Part shown: positions 1-7,208 of the stretch, piece after piece
Layout of the letters: every line of letters begins with the position of its first letter
How positions within the stretch are numbered: the stretch's first letter is position 1
Virus record (IMG/VR): IMGVR_UViG_3300009285_003473
Coordinates: 1 to 22,073 of that record
Direction: 5' to 3' (one strand)
DNA: 22,073 nt
From: a virus
Made by a program: the position numbers and the translations under genes
The notes under the pieces: generated by a model
The model's input: only the letters and a program-made list of their open reading frames with translations
Told to the model about the DNA's origin: nothing
The model's database searches: none

Positions 1-2
1 CC

Positions 3-854
3 GAACAAGAAACCCGCCCCAAGCCGTTCCTCGAGCAGCTTGGCGAGATCACGCAGACGGCATCTGCCGTGGGGTTCGTCAAGCCCGGCGACGTCGCAGC
101 CAGCGGCGCAGCCGAGGGCGAGGAGATGTCGACCAGGGACCGTTTGATCCAGACGTTCGCCGAGGGCGCTGCCCAGCGCCTCCCGGAGTTGATCCAGGCC
201 ACCGGTATGGGATCGATGATTGGTCGCGTTCTTGGTGGCATGGGAGGCGGGGATGCCGCCCCTGCTGGACAAGCACAGCCAAGACGTGTCAACGTGACCC
301 AAGTGAATGCCCAACATCAGCAACTGCCGCCCCCGCAGCGGTTGATCTTCGCCGACTCTGACGGCGCTCCGGTCGAACTGCCAGGCCAGTCGCAGCGCGG
401 GCCGGACCTCGGCCCCCCCCAGCCGGCGCCAGTGCAGCAGCAGCCCGCCCAGCAGCCACAGCAGCAACCGGCGCGACAGCAGGCCCCCGTCCAACAACAG
501 CAACAGGCCCCGCAACCAGCCCCGCAACCTCCGCAGACGCCGTGGGCCGGGTTCGAGTGGACGAACCTGCCAGACGACACGCTCACCAGCGTCTTCGGCA
601 CGATCATGCAGGGCTTGAAGGACGAGGCAACGCCGGAGAAGGTCGTCGAGATCCTGTCAGCGCAGTTCACAGCCGAAATGGTCGGGGCCATCCCATCCAT
701 TGCGTCCGTGGACAAGGTCATCGCAAGCATTCGCAAGGCACCAGTCACTGCGCGCAGTCCGCTTGCCTCCCCGCAAGGGCGCGCCTACATCCGCGACGTC
801 TGGGCGGCCATGTCCAAGATGGCGGCGGCCAAGCAGGAGGGGACGACGGCATGA
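3..854 (+). CDS. Pro/Gln-rich protein of unknown function (5' end outside window)
   Basis: The reading frame is open from base 3 with no stop, so the gene probably starts upstream of the window. A GTG at 69 and an ATG at 126 are only internal alternatives. The visible product has an N-terminal helical part, a Gly/Met-rich stretch (MGSMIGRVLGGMGGG) and a long low-complexity linker of Pro and Gln (bases ~410-540). A C-terminal helical domain of ~100 residues begins at PWAGFEWTNLP. The linker suggests two folded parts joined flexibly, as in some virion or scaffolding proteins, but I recognise no family. It overlaps the next gene through ATGA, so it heads a translationally coupled operon. Function unknown; that it is coding is well supported by codon pattern and gene overlap. 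Confidence 0.75.
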   Translation, partial: EQETRPKPFLEQLGEITQTASAVGFVKPGDVAASGAAEGEEMSTRDRLIQTFAEGAAQRLPELIQATGMGSMIGRVLGGMGGGDAAPAGQAQPRRVNVTQVNAQHQQLPPPQRLIFADSDGAPVELPGQSQRGPDLGPPQPAPVQQQPAQQPQQQPARQQAPVQQQQQAPQPAPQPPQTPWAGFEWTNLPDDTLTSVFGTIMQGLKDEATPEKVVEILSAQFTAEMVGAIPSIASVDKVIASIRKAPVTARSPLASPQGRAYIRDVWAAMSKMAAAKQEGTTA

Positions 855-1285
855 TGATAAATGACCTGTTCTTCGAGGAACGAACCATCGAGATTGGCGG
901 TGATGGTGGCCCCTGGGCGCGTCTCGTCATTCGTGCGTTCAGAGTGTGCGACCGGGGCCCGATCCTGGTGCATGGCGAACAGCACTGGCTTGACTGGGTT
1001 TCCCTGTCCGTCAATGCGGTTGACGGGATCGGCAGGGTAAACGACCTCACCCGCGACGCGCAGGATTACCTCGTGTTGAATCGCCCCCTCGAGCAGATTA
1101 TCGACGAGCGCGTCTGCTTCTCCGACGAGCGCGGCACTTGGGCTGAGATCGTTGGCGCCACTTGCGACGCGCAGGCCATCCGCAAGACCATCGCCAAACT
1201 CGACAAGACGTGGGAGATCTGCCAGCCGATCTTGAAGAAGTTCCTGGCCGAGTACACGCCGGACGAGGGAGCCCCTGCCTCATGA
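851..1285 (+). CDS. Hypothetical protein, 144 aa
   Basis: Starts at an ATG that shares ATGA with the stop of the preceding gene, which fixes the start better than the longer frame reaching back to 542. The product begins MMINDLFFEERTIEIGG and looks like a mixed beta domain (residues 1-90) followed by a charged helical C-terminal part (AQAIRKTIAKLDKTWEICQP). There is no signal peptide, membrane segment or catalytic motif that I can name. Its stop again overlaps the next start (ATGA at 1282). I do not recognise the family. Being sandwiched in the operon suggests it works with the neighbouring membrane and coiled-coil proteins. Confidence 0.72.
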   Translation: MMINDLFFEERTIEIGGDGGPWARLVIRAFRVCDRGPILVHGEQHWLDWVSLSVNAVDGIGRVNDLTRDAQDYLVLNRPLEQIIDERVCFSDERGTWAEIVGATCDAQAIRKTIAKLDKTWEICQPILKKFLAEYTPDEGAPAS

Positions 1286-1518
1286 AGTACGAAGAACTCT
1301 GTGCGCACATCAAGGCCAAAACGGAGATCCGCGTCGCTGGCGTCAACATCTCCAGACATTTGCGCGGGACGATCGGCATTCCCGTCCGCATCTTCAAGAA
1401 ACTCCAGGGAGGGCGCGTCCGGCAGTACGTCGAGGTCCACGCCCGCACTGGCAAAATCCAACGTGTCGACCTGTGCCGAATCCGGTCGATGTCTGACCTG
1501 AGTGGAGTGGGGATCTGA
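1282..1518 (+). CDS. Hypothetical small basic protein, 78 aa
   Basis: Begins at an ATG overlapping the previous stop and ends at TGA 1516-1518. The product (MKYEELCAHIKAKTEIRV...) is rich in Lys, Arg, Ile and Val with no hydrophobic segment. It looks like a compact domain with an N-terminal helix followed by beta strands. The basic centre (IFKKLQGGRVRQYVEVHA) could bind nucleic acid, but this is only a charge argument. No family recognised. The tight spacing to both neighbours supports it as a real gene. Confidence 0.65.
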   Translation: MKYEELCAHIKAKTEIRVAGVNISRHLRGTIGIPVRIFKKLQGGRVRQYVEVHARTGKIQRVDLCRIRSMSDLSGVGI

Positions 1519-1522
1519 CATC

Positions 1523-1828
1523 ATGTTCAACCGAATCAAGAAGTGGAGCAGGGTCATCGCCCGTCTGCCCATGGAGAACCAGATCCTGCGCAAGGACGTC
1601 GAGCGCCTGACGCGGATCTGCAAGCAGGTCGAGTTCGAGCGGGACCGGTGGCAAGAGCTCCACCGAGCCGCGGGCGTCGGGTACATGGCCTCGCAGGACC
1701 TGATGATGCAGGAGATCGTCCGCCTGTCGAACAAGGCCAACGTCGAGCCCGACAAGCGCTTGGAGTCGCTGGTCAAGATGTACGCGGAGTCGCACTCCAA
1801 GCCGCACGCCACCACCCCCGCCGCGTAG
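1523..1828 (+). CDS. Coiled-coil protein, 101 aa
   Basis: The ATG at 1523 has a purine-rich GTGGGGAT upstream and begins MFNRIKKWSRVIARLP. A GTG at 1502 in the same frame would add seven residues but lies inside the previous gene. Residues ~15-60 form a charged heptad-like helix (QILRKDVERLTRICKQVEFE), and residues 75-90 form another helix. The tail is Ala/Pro/His-rich. There is no membrane segment. It probably acts as an oligomerising or bridging protein. The 44 bases after its stop hold no feature I can name before the hydrolase-like gene begins. Confidence 0.7.
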   Translation: MFNRIKKWSRVIARLPMENQILRKDVERLTRICKQVEFERDRWQELHRAAGVGYMASQDLMMQEIVRLSNKANVEPDKRLESLVKMYAESHSKPHATTPAA

Positions 1829-1872
1829 CGGTTTGCTCACAGTCTTGGCCCGTCCTGGATAGACTCTGGGGC

Positions 1873-3159
1873 ATGGCCGAGTTCAGTACCCCCGCCACCG
1901 TCCCCAATCCGTCCCTGCAAGACGTTGTCCTGATGGACTTTGCGTGCAATCCGGCCAAACAGGTTGCGCAAATGGGGGCGCCCCTCACATGCCCGCTCGA
2001 CAAGCCGGATGGCTCAAGCGCGTTCGAACTGGGCTGGCACCAACAGCCGGAGTTTGCGCCGCTCGTCCTCAACGTCGGGAAGGAGAACAGCCAGCAGGCG
2101 TGGTGGCAGGGCAAGCGTGCGTCCGGCGGCTCCGCTCTCAAGACCATCATGAAGGAGAACGCATCGAGGTTCCCCTCCGGAACTGCCCCTGGGCGCATTG
2201 CGGCGATCGGGTTCAGCCAAGGATGTTCGGGCATCGGAGAGATGCTTCGCGGCGAGACGGACGCAAACGCTACCGACTTCGTGTACGCCTGCGACGGGAT
2301 GCACGCACAGGTCGAGCCCAAGTCGGGCGTCGTGTACACCGCGTCAATCGAGCCGTGGATCAACTTCGCCGTGCGAGCTGCGCAAGGCAAGACCATGATG
2401 GTCGTGACGCACACGCAGATTGTGCCTTACAACAGGACGAAGGACGGCGTGGCGTCCACCACCGAGAGCGCCGCCGCGCTGCTCCAAGAAGTCAAGAAGC
2501 GCATGGGCTATGCCCAGATCGCGCCCCGCATGATCCCACGCGGGCTCATCGGCGAGGCAGGGTATGCCCCCAAGCCTCCAGACGGGACATCGTGGTCGTC
2601 ATGGGTGAACGCTCCCTCCAAGGCCGCTCGCGTCCCGGCCCCGTGGCCCACCAACAACGGGCAACCGGGTGGATACTACGAGATCCTTGGCAACCTGATC
2701 GTCGTGGGGTTCAACGCAAACTCGCCCGACGATCCAGCGGGCCCCACCGGAAGCCAAAGCGCGCACATCTTCCAGGCTTGGTGGGTCATGCGCCAAGTCA
2801 TCATGGAAGTCTTGGCGTGTAGGTGGGCCGCGAAGTGTGACACCGTCAACATCAACCCCGACGCGGTATCTGGCCTGGGAGCGCTACTCCAACCAACGAC
2901 CTACGTCGACCGGCGGTTCCCATCCGTCATCCAGAAGCCCAACCCGGCCATGCTTCGACGGGTAGGCAGCGCACGACGGGCTCTTGGCGAGGTCAGCCAG
3001 GGATGCCTCGTCGAGGGTAACTTCTCCAAGTTCAGTGCAGCCGACCTCCAAGGTGGGTTTGCAAGCGCGCTGTCGACCTACTCCCCCGCCGAGCTCGCCA
3101 TCGGCGCGCTGGGCCTCACCGTGGGCGGCATCGCCCTGTACAAGTACCTCACCCGTTGA
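1873..3159 (+). CDS. Serine hydrolase-like (alpha/beta-hydrolase type) protein with C-terminal membrane anchor, 428 aa
   Basis: ATG at 1873 begins MAEFSTPATVPNPSLQDVVL; the frame extends upstream to 1543, but that part overlaps the coiled-coil gene and reads as low-quality Arg/Pro-rich sequence. Residues 113-117 are GFSQG, the classic G-x-S-x-G nucleophile elbow of esterases and lipases, preceded by a strand-like AAI and followed by a small-residue helix. Asp141 (VYACDG) and His298 (GSQSAHIF) are plausible acid and base partners; pairing them is inference. Residues ~406-424 (AELAIGALGLTVGGIALYKY) form a single C-terminal membrane helix, so the enzyme may be anchored with its catalytic domain on one face of a membrane. 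It may act on an ester in lipid, cell wall or polymer. Alternative: a structural protein with a chance elbow motif. Confidence 0.6.
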   Translation: MAEFSTPATVPNPSLQDVVLMDFACNPAKQVAQMGAPLTCPLDKPDGSSAFELGWHQQPEFAPLVLNVGKENSQQAWWQGKRASGGSALKTIMKENASRFPSGTAPGRIAAIGFSQGCSGIGEMLRGETDANATDFVYACDGMHAQVEPKSGVVYTASIEPWINFAVRAAQGKTMMVVTHTQIVPYNRTKDGVASTTESAAALLQEVKKRMGYAQIAPRMIPRGLIGEAGYAPKPPDGTSWSSWVNAPSKAARVPAPWPTNNGQPGGYYEILGNLIVVGFNANSPDDPAGPTGSQSAHIFQAWWVMRQVIMEVLACRWAAKCDTVNINPDAVSGLGALLQPTTYVDRRFPSVIQKPNPAMLRRVGSARRALGEVSQGCLVEGNFSKFSAADLQGGFASALSTYSPAELAIGALGLTVGGIALYKYLTR

Positions 3160-3170
3160 GAGAGACGAAC

Positions 3171-3404
3171 ATGAACAGCAACGGCATCTTCACCGCTCGC
3201 AAGTACCTCGCCCCGGTCAACGGTCTTGGTTGCAATGGCGGTTGCAACGGTGGTTGCAAGGGCACCGGCGAGATCCTGGGCCAAGACCCGGCGTCCCTTG
3301 CCGTGGGCGTCGTCGCCTGGACCGCTGGCGCGATCTTCTTGTACTTCGTGTTCAAGAACCTGAACAAGCCAGTCAGCCACAAACCCTACTCCATGCTCGT
3401 CTGA
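3171..3404 (+). CDS. Small membrane protein with Cys/Gly repeat, 77 aa
   Basis: ATG at 3171 follows a GAGAGAGAC ribosome-binding sequence; an in-frame TTG at 3156 is a weaker alternative. The product starts MNSNGIFTARKYLAPV and then carries three cysteines in a short repeat, CNGGCNGGCKG (residues 21-31). One membrane helix follows (residues ~42-62, SLAVGVVAWTAGAIFLYFVF) and then a short polar tail. The repeat could bind metal, form disulfides or carry a modification. No family recognised. It sits between the anchored hydrolase and a membrane-anchored coiled-coil protein, so the three probably work at the same membrane. Confidence 0.7.
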   Translation: MNSNGIFTARKYLAPVNGLGCNGGCNGGCKGTGEILGQDPASLAVGVVAWTAGAIFLYFVFKNLNKPVSHKPYSMLV

Positions 3405-3412
3405 GGGGCGCC

Positions 3413-4183
3413 ATGAGCAACAGCGAAGCAGCGAGCCACAAGCCGCACACAGAGTGCCAACTGCACGAGGCACAGAAGGGCATTCTGCTTGAACAGCAGG
3501 CGGCGCTCGACAATCTGACCACCGACGTGCGCTTGATCGCCGCCGACCAGAGGGCGGCCTCGGACTGGCGCACCCAGCAGGCCGAGATGAACCGACGTCT
3601 GATGACCGAAACCCAAGCGTCTCGACGCGCGTCCGAGAAGTCTGCGGACGCTGCCGTGAAGGCGGTGGAGCTCGTCGAGAAGATGGACGTCAAGTGGGAC
3701 CGCAAGCACGAGGAGATCGTCGGGCGCGTCGCCACGCTCGAGGACAAGTTCGAGGAGATCGTTGGTGGGCCTCCACCCGCGACAGGCGCTCCTGCCGGAC
3801 CCCCTCCTCGTCACCCAAGCGTTCCGAGGATCATGCCCGAACTGCTCGCCGCGGATACCCTGTCGGAGGACACCAAGGTCAACCTCATGGCGGCCGACCG
3901 CAACGGTGTGCTCGAGGCGTTCATGCGCGAGCGGGAGACCACGTCCCAGCTCCGAGCGGACGTTGCAGCGATGCAGGCGCGGCTCGACGAGAAGCAGCGG
4001 CACTCCGACCGCGCACGGTCCGAGGAGGCGCAGAACGCCAAGTTGGTTCTTGCCCACAACGCCCAGAAGGCCAAGTTCAAACTCGAGGGCGGGAAGCTCG
4101 TCGTGGCGCTGGTCAGCACGCTCGTCGGCAGCGTCGGCGGTGTTTTGGGCATCCTCGAACTGCTCCGCAGGGTCGCGCCCTGA
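3413..4183 (+). CDS. Long coiled-coil protein with C-terminal membrane helix, 256 aa
   Basis: ATG at 3413, eight bases after the previous stop, has GAGGGG upstream. Residues ~20-118 are a charged helical coiled coil. Residues ~119-140 are a Pro/Gly linker (PPPATGAPAGPPPRHPSVP), and residues ~165-225 are a second Glu/Arg/Gln coiled coil. Residues ~228-250 (KLVVALVSTLVGSVGGVLGI) form a membrane helix. The architecture is that of a tail-anchored spacer or tether reaching away from a membrane. I see no enzymatic motif. The stop overlaps the next start (TGATG). Family unknown. Confidence 0.72.
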   Translation: MSNSEAASHKPHTECQLHEAQKGILLEQQAALDNLTTDVRLIAADQRAASDWRTQQAEMNRRLMTETQASRRASEKSADAAVKAVELVEKMDVKWDRKHEEIVGRVATLEDKFEEIVGGPPPATGAPAGPPPRHPSVPRIMPELLAADTLSEDTKVNLMAADRNGVLEAFMRERETTSQLRADVAAMQARLDEKQRHSDRARSEEAQNAKLVLAHNAQKAKFKLEGGKLVVALVSTLVGSVGGVLGILELLRRVAP

Positions 4184-4407
4184 TGGACACGAGCAAGGTC
4201 AACTGGCCCGCCGCTGGCCTGCTCGTCGCCGGGGTGGGAGCGGTCGTTTGGATGCTGCGCTCCAACGAGTTGTCCAGGAAGGATCGCAAGGCGTTCGGCA
4301 AGGCGATGCTTGCCACCGGAGCGACGGCGGGTGTGTACTACTGGGCAAATGGCGAGGGCCACGTGGACACCTTCGCCAAGTGGATGACGCCCAAGGTCCG
4401 GAGGTAG
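4183..4407 (+). CDS. Small membrane protein, 74 aa
   Basis: Its ATG uses the A of the preceding TGA. The product MDTSKVNWPAAGLLVAGVGA has a membrane helix at residues ~8-25. A basic loop (RSNELSRKDRKAFGK) follows, then a second weakly hydrophobic stretch (residues 40-55, AMLATGATAGVYYWA) and a basic C-terminus ending KVRR. It could span the membrane once or twice. It is the last intact gene of the plus-strand operon before the transposon-related junction. No family recognised. Confidence 0.68.
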   Translation: MDTSKVNWPAAGLLVAGVGAVVWMLRSNELSRKDRKAFGKAMLATGATAGVYYWANGEGHVDTFAKWMTPKVRR

Positions 4408-4409
4408 AG

Positions 4410-4430
4410 ATGGCGCATCGACAACTGTAA
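4410..4430 (+). pseudogene. Cut-off start of a ninth operon gene (MAHRQL then stop)
   Basis: A good ribosome-binding site (GGAGG, 4400-4404) sits five bases before an ATG at 4410. The frame reads only MAHRQL before TAA at 4428-4430, at the edge of the tnpB right-end hairpin. The simplest reading is a gene whose body was displaced when the tnpB element joined here. It could instead be a chance ATG after the last gene. Confidence 0.4.
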
Positions 4431-5643
4431 TCAACCCGGCCTAAGGGCCGGCGTTTCGTGAGGTAGCTCGGCGTGGTACACGCAAAACCACTTTCACTTT
4501 CCTGGTTCGACGGGCGCCCTGTGGCGTATCCTCCCCAGGCAGACCCGAGCGATTCACACGGGTTTTGATGTTCTTCGAGGCATTGACGTCTGCATGATCA
4601 CGATGGCCGCAAGCAGTACAGACGAAGCGCTCCCCAGAGCGGGAGGCGGCGTCTACCGCGCCGCACACGGCGCACGTCTGCGACGTGTACGCGGCGGGCA
4701 CCTTGACGAGCGTCGAGCCGTTCCAAGTCGTCTTGTACGCCAGCATCTTGGCAAGCTGGCCCCAGCCCGCTGCCAGGATGGATCGGTTCAAGCCTCGTTT
4801 TTGAGCGACGCGCTTGCCGGGGGCCTCGACGGTTCCGGCAGCGCTCCTGGTCATGTTCCCGATCTTCAGGTCTTCGATGACGATGACGCCGTGGCTCTTG
4901 GCGTACCGACTCGACTCGACGTGAAGAACGTGGTCGCGTTGCCGTCGCACCTTGCGGTGCAGCCGCGCGACCCGGAGGTTGGCTTTCTTCCTGTTGCTAC
5001 TACCATTTCGTTTGCGGCTGGCGCTGCGTTGAGCGCGAGCGAGTTGCTTGCTGGTGCGCTCGAGGTGCTTCGGGTTGACGACGATGCGACCGTCGCTGTC
5101 CGCCAACAGGTTGGTGACGCCCCGGTCGATGCCGACGACGGGCTCGGTGCGTGGGGAAGGGTTGATCTCGACCGCGCATGTGATAACAGCAAACCACTGG
5201 TCCGCGTCGCGGGTGAGCGTGCAGGTCTTCGGGGTGCCTGCGAGGGGTCGATGGATGACGGCTCGCAGGCTTCCAAGTTTCGGGAATCGGATAGTCTTGC
5301 CGTCCAGACACCACTTTTTCGGTCGGGGCTCGCAAAAGTTGAGGCTGTCGCGCCCCTTGCGTTTCCAGCGCGGAGCACGAGCGATGCGAGCGAAGCATCG
5401 CTGCCACGCCTTGTCCAGTTCCACCAGGAACTGCGCGCAGACGTCATAAGGCACGTCGGCCAACCATGGCAATTCGGCGCGGAGGGATGTAAACTCGATC
5501 ATCTGATCAAACGCCGTGGGGTAGACCTTGTCGGTCCGGCGCAGGCCCATCAGGCGCTGCTCGAGCGCAAGGTTCCACAAGAACCGCAAGGCGTCGTTCC
5601 ACGCCGTCATCCGAGCGATCTGCTGCTCGGTCGGGTAGATCAC
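4428..5643 (-). mobile_element. IS200/IS605-type tnpB element lacking tnpA and its left end
   Basis: The region codes for a nearly complete TnpB body (see the fusion CDS) and ends in a typical right-end hairpin. There is no tnpA transposase gene. There is also no non-coding left end: the TnpB coding sequence begins directly in the tail-protein frame at about 5640. The element is therefore not a clean insertion. It is either a remnant joined by recombination or the product of a deletion that removed the left end and the TnpB start. The exact limits are estimates. Confidence 0.6.
4436..4451. repeat. Perfect hairpin at right end of tnpB element
   Basis: CCGGCC, a TAAG loop and GGCCGG form a perfect 6-bp stem overlapping the tnpB stop codon. 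IS200/IS605 elements end with such a sub-terminal hairpin just after tnpB, and it also caps the 3' part of the TnpB guide RNA. It is followed, in tnpB orientation, by GTTGATTAC, which is a likely place for the element boundary. No T-run follows, so it is unlikely to be a simple terminator. Confidence 0.65.
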
Positions 5644-6510
5644 CCAGTTCTGAGACGAGGCCACCGCACGATGGCAGACCGGCACTCCCACCCCCTGGAA
5701 CTCCAGCGGAGAATCCGTCAGATCGAATCCTGGCACGATCTGCAAGCCCCACTTGCTCCACACGAACAGGCGCTCCAGCAGGTCGTTCTCCCCGCGTGGA
5801 ACAAACGTCGCGCCCGCCACGATGTTGTCCTTCGCCAGCCAATACCCGCCGTTGGTCAAATCCCAAATGCCGGACGTGAGCGCATCGGCAGGCGGCGTGT
5901 AGTCGAACACGTTGTCCCCGTCGCTCATCATCAACCGGTTCTGGAACCAGACCACGATGTAGCAGGCGGTCGGCCAGGTTCCGGTGCAGGCATTGGTGCC
6001 GCCGGACTTCTGATCCGTGTAGAGGTTCCCGTTCTTCAGCTCCGGCATCATCACGTTCGAGGCCGGATTCACTACCGCCACTTCCTGGGCTGTGGCGTCC
6101 GTGCCCACGAAGGCATAGCCATCCCCAATCGTCACGCTCCACTTGGTCACGTCCGCATCCCACGCGAACGCAGCGGAGTCCCCGCTGTTCCGCATGATCG
6201 TCCAGCTTCCCCCGCTGGCCTTTCGGTACATGGACTTCTTCCCCACCAGGAATTGCACGCCGCCCGCCGAGAACCCGCCCCGGATCACCTCGCTGGATGC
6301 GTGGACGCTGGCACTGGCATCTATCAACGCAGACCCTTTCCGCTTGGCCAGCGCTCGTTGGGAAAAGTCGATGTTGCGCTGATCGCTGGCCTCCATCGGC
6401 GCGTACTGCCCCCACCCCCCATCATTGAAGCGATGGGAGCGCGCCAGCAGGCTCAGGGCCTCGTCGGCCCAGTTCCCGCCTCCAAAGGCCCGGCAATCCA
6501 GGCTAATCAA
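4441..6510 (-). CDS. Fusion: phage tail (stabilisation-like) protein N-terminus + complete TnpB nuclease body, 689 aa
   Basis: Starts at TTG 6510, placed six bases after GGAGG and 14 bases after the previous stop. Residues 1 to ~290 (GGWGQYAPMEASDQRNIDFS, then NRLMMSDGDNVFDYTPP) are beta-rich and look like a podovirus tail stabilisation/tubular protein, fitting the position after the adaptor gene. From residue ~291 (IYPTEQQIARMTAWNDALRF) to the end the sequence is TnpB. It has RuvC-I Asp462 (GIDRG), RuvC-II Glu546 (VIVIEDLKIGNM) and RuvC-III Asp641 (DHADVNASKNI). The zinc finger has Cys613/616 and Cys631/634 (CAVC...CTAC). All catalytic residues are present. Only the first ~8-10 residues usual in TnpB are replaced. 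The tail half lacks its normal C-terminal part, so it is probably defective as a tail protein. Alternatively the join is an assembly artefact. Confidence 0.8.
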   Translation of the reverse strand: MISLDCRAFGGGNWADEALSLLARSHRFNDGGWGQYAPMEASDQRNIDFSQRALAKRKGSALIDASASVHASSEVIRGGFSAGGVQFLVGKKSMYRKASGGSWTIMRNSGDSAAFAWDADVTKWSVTIGDGYAFVGTDATAQEVAVVNPASNVMMPELKNGNLYTDQKSGGTNACTGTWPTACYIVVWFQNRLMMSDGDNVFDYTPPADALTSGIWDLTNGGYWLAKDNIVAGATFVPRGENDLLERLFVWSKWGLQIVPGFDLTDSPLEFQGVGVPVCHRAVASSQNWVIYPTEQQIARMTAWNDALRFLWNLALEQRLMGLRRTDKVYPTAFDQMIEFTSLRAELPWLADVPYDVCAQFLVELDKAWQRCFARIARAPRWKRKGRDSLNFCEPRPKKWCLDGKTIRFPKLGSLRAVIHRPLAGTPKTCTLTRDADQWFAVITCAVEINPSPRTEPVVGIDRGVTNLLADSDGRIVVNPKHLERTSKQLARAQRSASRKRNGSSNRKKANLRVARLHRKVRRQRDHVLHVESSRYAKSHGVIVIEDLKIGNMTRSAAGTVEAPGKRVAQKRGLNRSILAAGWGQLAKMLAYKTTWNGSTLVKVPAAYTSQTCAVCGAVDAASRSGERFVCTACGHRDHADVNASKNIKTRVNRSGLPGEDTPQGARRTRKVKVVLRVPRRATSRNAGP

Positions 6511-6524
6511 TCAGAGCCTCCAGG

Positions 6525-7208
6525 TTAGAATCTCCAAGGGCGAATCCGCCCAAACCCAATCAGGCTGGGAGTCGCGTCCTGCTCCGGCAGCAACGACACT
6601 CCATCATCGATCAGGCTCAATGCCCGCTGCATATCTCCCCGCTTGGCCTTGTAGTCCGCTGCGATGAAGTGCGCCAGGGCGCGGTCTGCGTTCTTGTGAA
6701 TGAAGCAGCTCGATGAAGACCCGGAACTGAATTCGGTGCGTTCGATGATCCCCGTGATGCGGAGCGTATCGGCCTGATAGGGGCGCCTGCGCAGGGCCAG
6801 CTTCAACGTCCCGGCCACGTCGATCAGGCGGGCATAGGTGGGCCTGTCCGTCCCGTTCTGATCGTCGTAGGCGCTCCACGTCGCCATGTCCGGCGCCCAT
6901 TCGATAGGATACGGATCGCTGGTACTGGCATCGATCCCCTCCAGCCAGACCGGCGCCTTGAAGACCGGTGTCGCGGGCCAGGTGTAGGTGTCCTCGTCCC
7001 CCACCACCATCGTCAGACTGGTGTTCTCGCGCGTAGCTTCCGGCCAGCGCCTACCGATCACCATGCCCAATAGCTTGAACCCGGGGCTCAACATCCCCTG
7101 GTAGATCAGGTTGGCAATGCGCAGCCCTTGCGCCGAGACGATGGTCAGGTTCCCATCGTCGGCGTAATGCCGCACGTCTTCCTGGATGTTTGTCAGCGTG
7201 TCAGCCAT
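6525..7208 (-). CDS. Head-tail adaptor / tail accessory-like protein, 227 aa
   Basis: ATG at 7208 overlaps the end of the upstream coiled-coil gene by eight bases. The product begins MADTLTNIQEDVRHYADDGN and is mostly helical at both ends. A beta-rich middle has aromatic and Pro motifs (DEDTYTWPATPVFKAPVWLE), and a C-terminal helix bears ALAHFIAADYKAKRGD. Length and layout fit the small adaptor proteins placed between portal/capsid and tail genes in P22- and N4-like phages, which prolong the portal ring. The next gene encodes the tail stabilisation-like protein, as expected for this role. Family assignment is by context and general look, not a diagnostic motif. Confidence 0.6.
   Translation of the reverse strand: MADTLTNIQEDVRHYADDGNLTIVSAQGLRIANLIYQGMLSPGFKLLGMVIGRRWPEATRENTSLTMVVGDEDTYTWPATPVFKAPVWLEGIDASTSDPYPIEWAPDMATWSAYDDQNGTDRPTYARLIDVAGTLKLALRRRPYQADTLRITGIIERTEFSSGSSSSCFIHKNADRALAHFIAADYKAKRGDMQRALSLIDDGVSLLPEQDATPSLIGFGRIRPWRF

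Noticed and set aside
1543-1872. Longer N-terminus of the hydrolase-like protein
   Set aside because: It lies in another frame of the coiled-coil gene, is Arg/Pro-rich, and the ATG at 1873 begins an ordinary protein start.
4441-5640. TnpB-like nuclease-dead repressor (TldR)
   Set aside because: All three RuvC acidic residues and the zinc-finger cysteines are present, so there is no sign of nuclease loss.
4594-6528. 644-codon open frame on the plus strand opposite the tail-TnpB gene
   Set aside because: Opposite-strand shadow of a high-GC gene; the minus frame has clear TnpB motifs and a ribosome-binding site, and the plus frame has neither.
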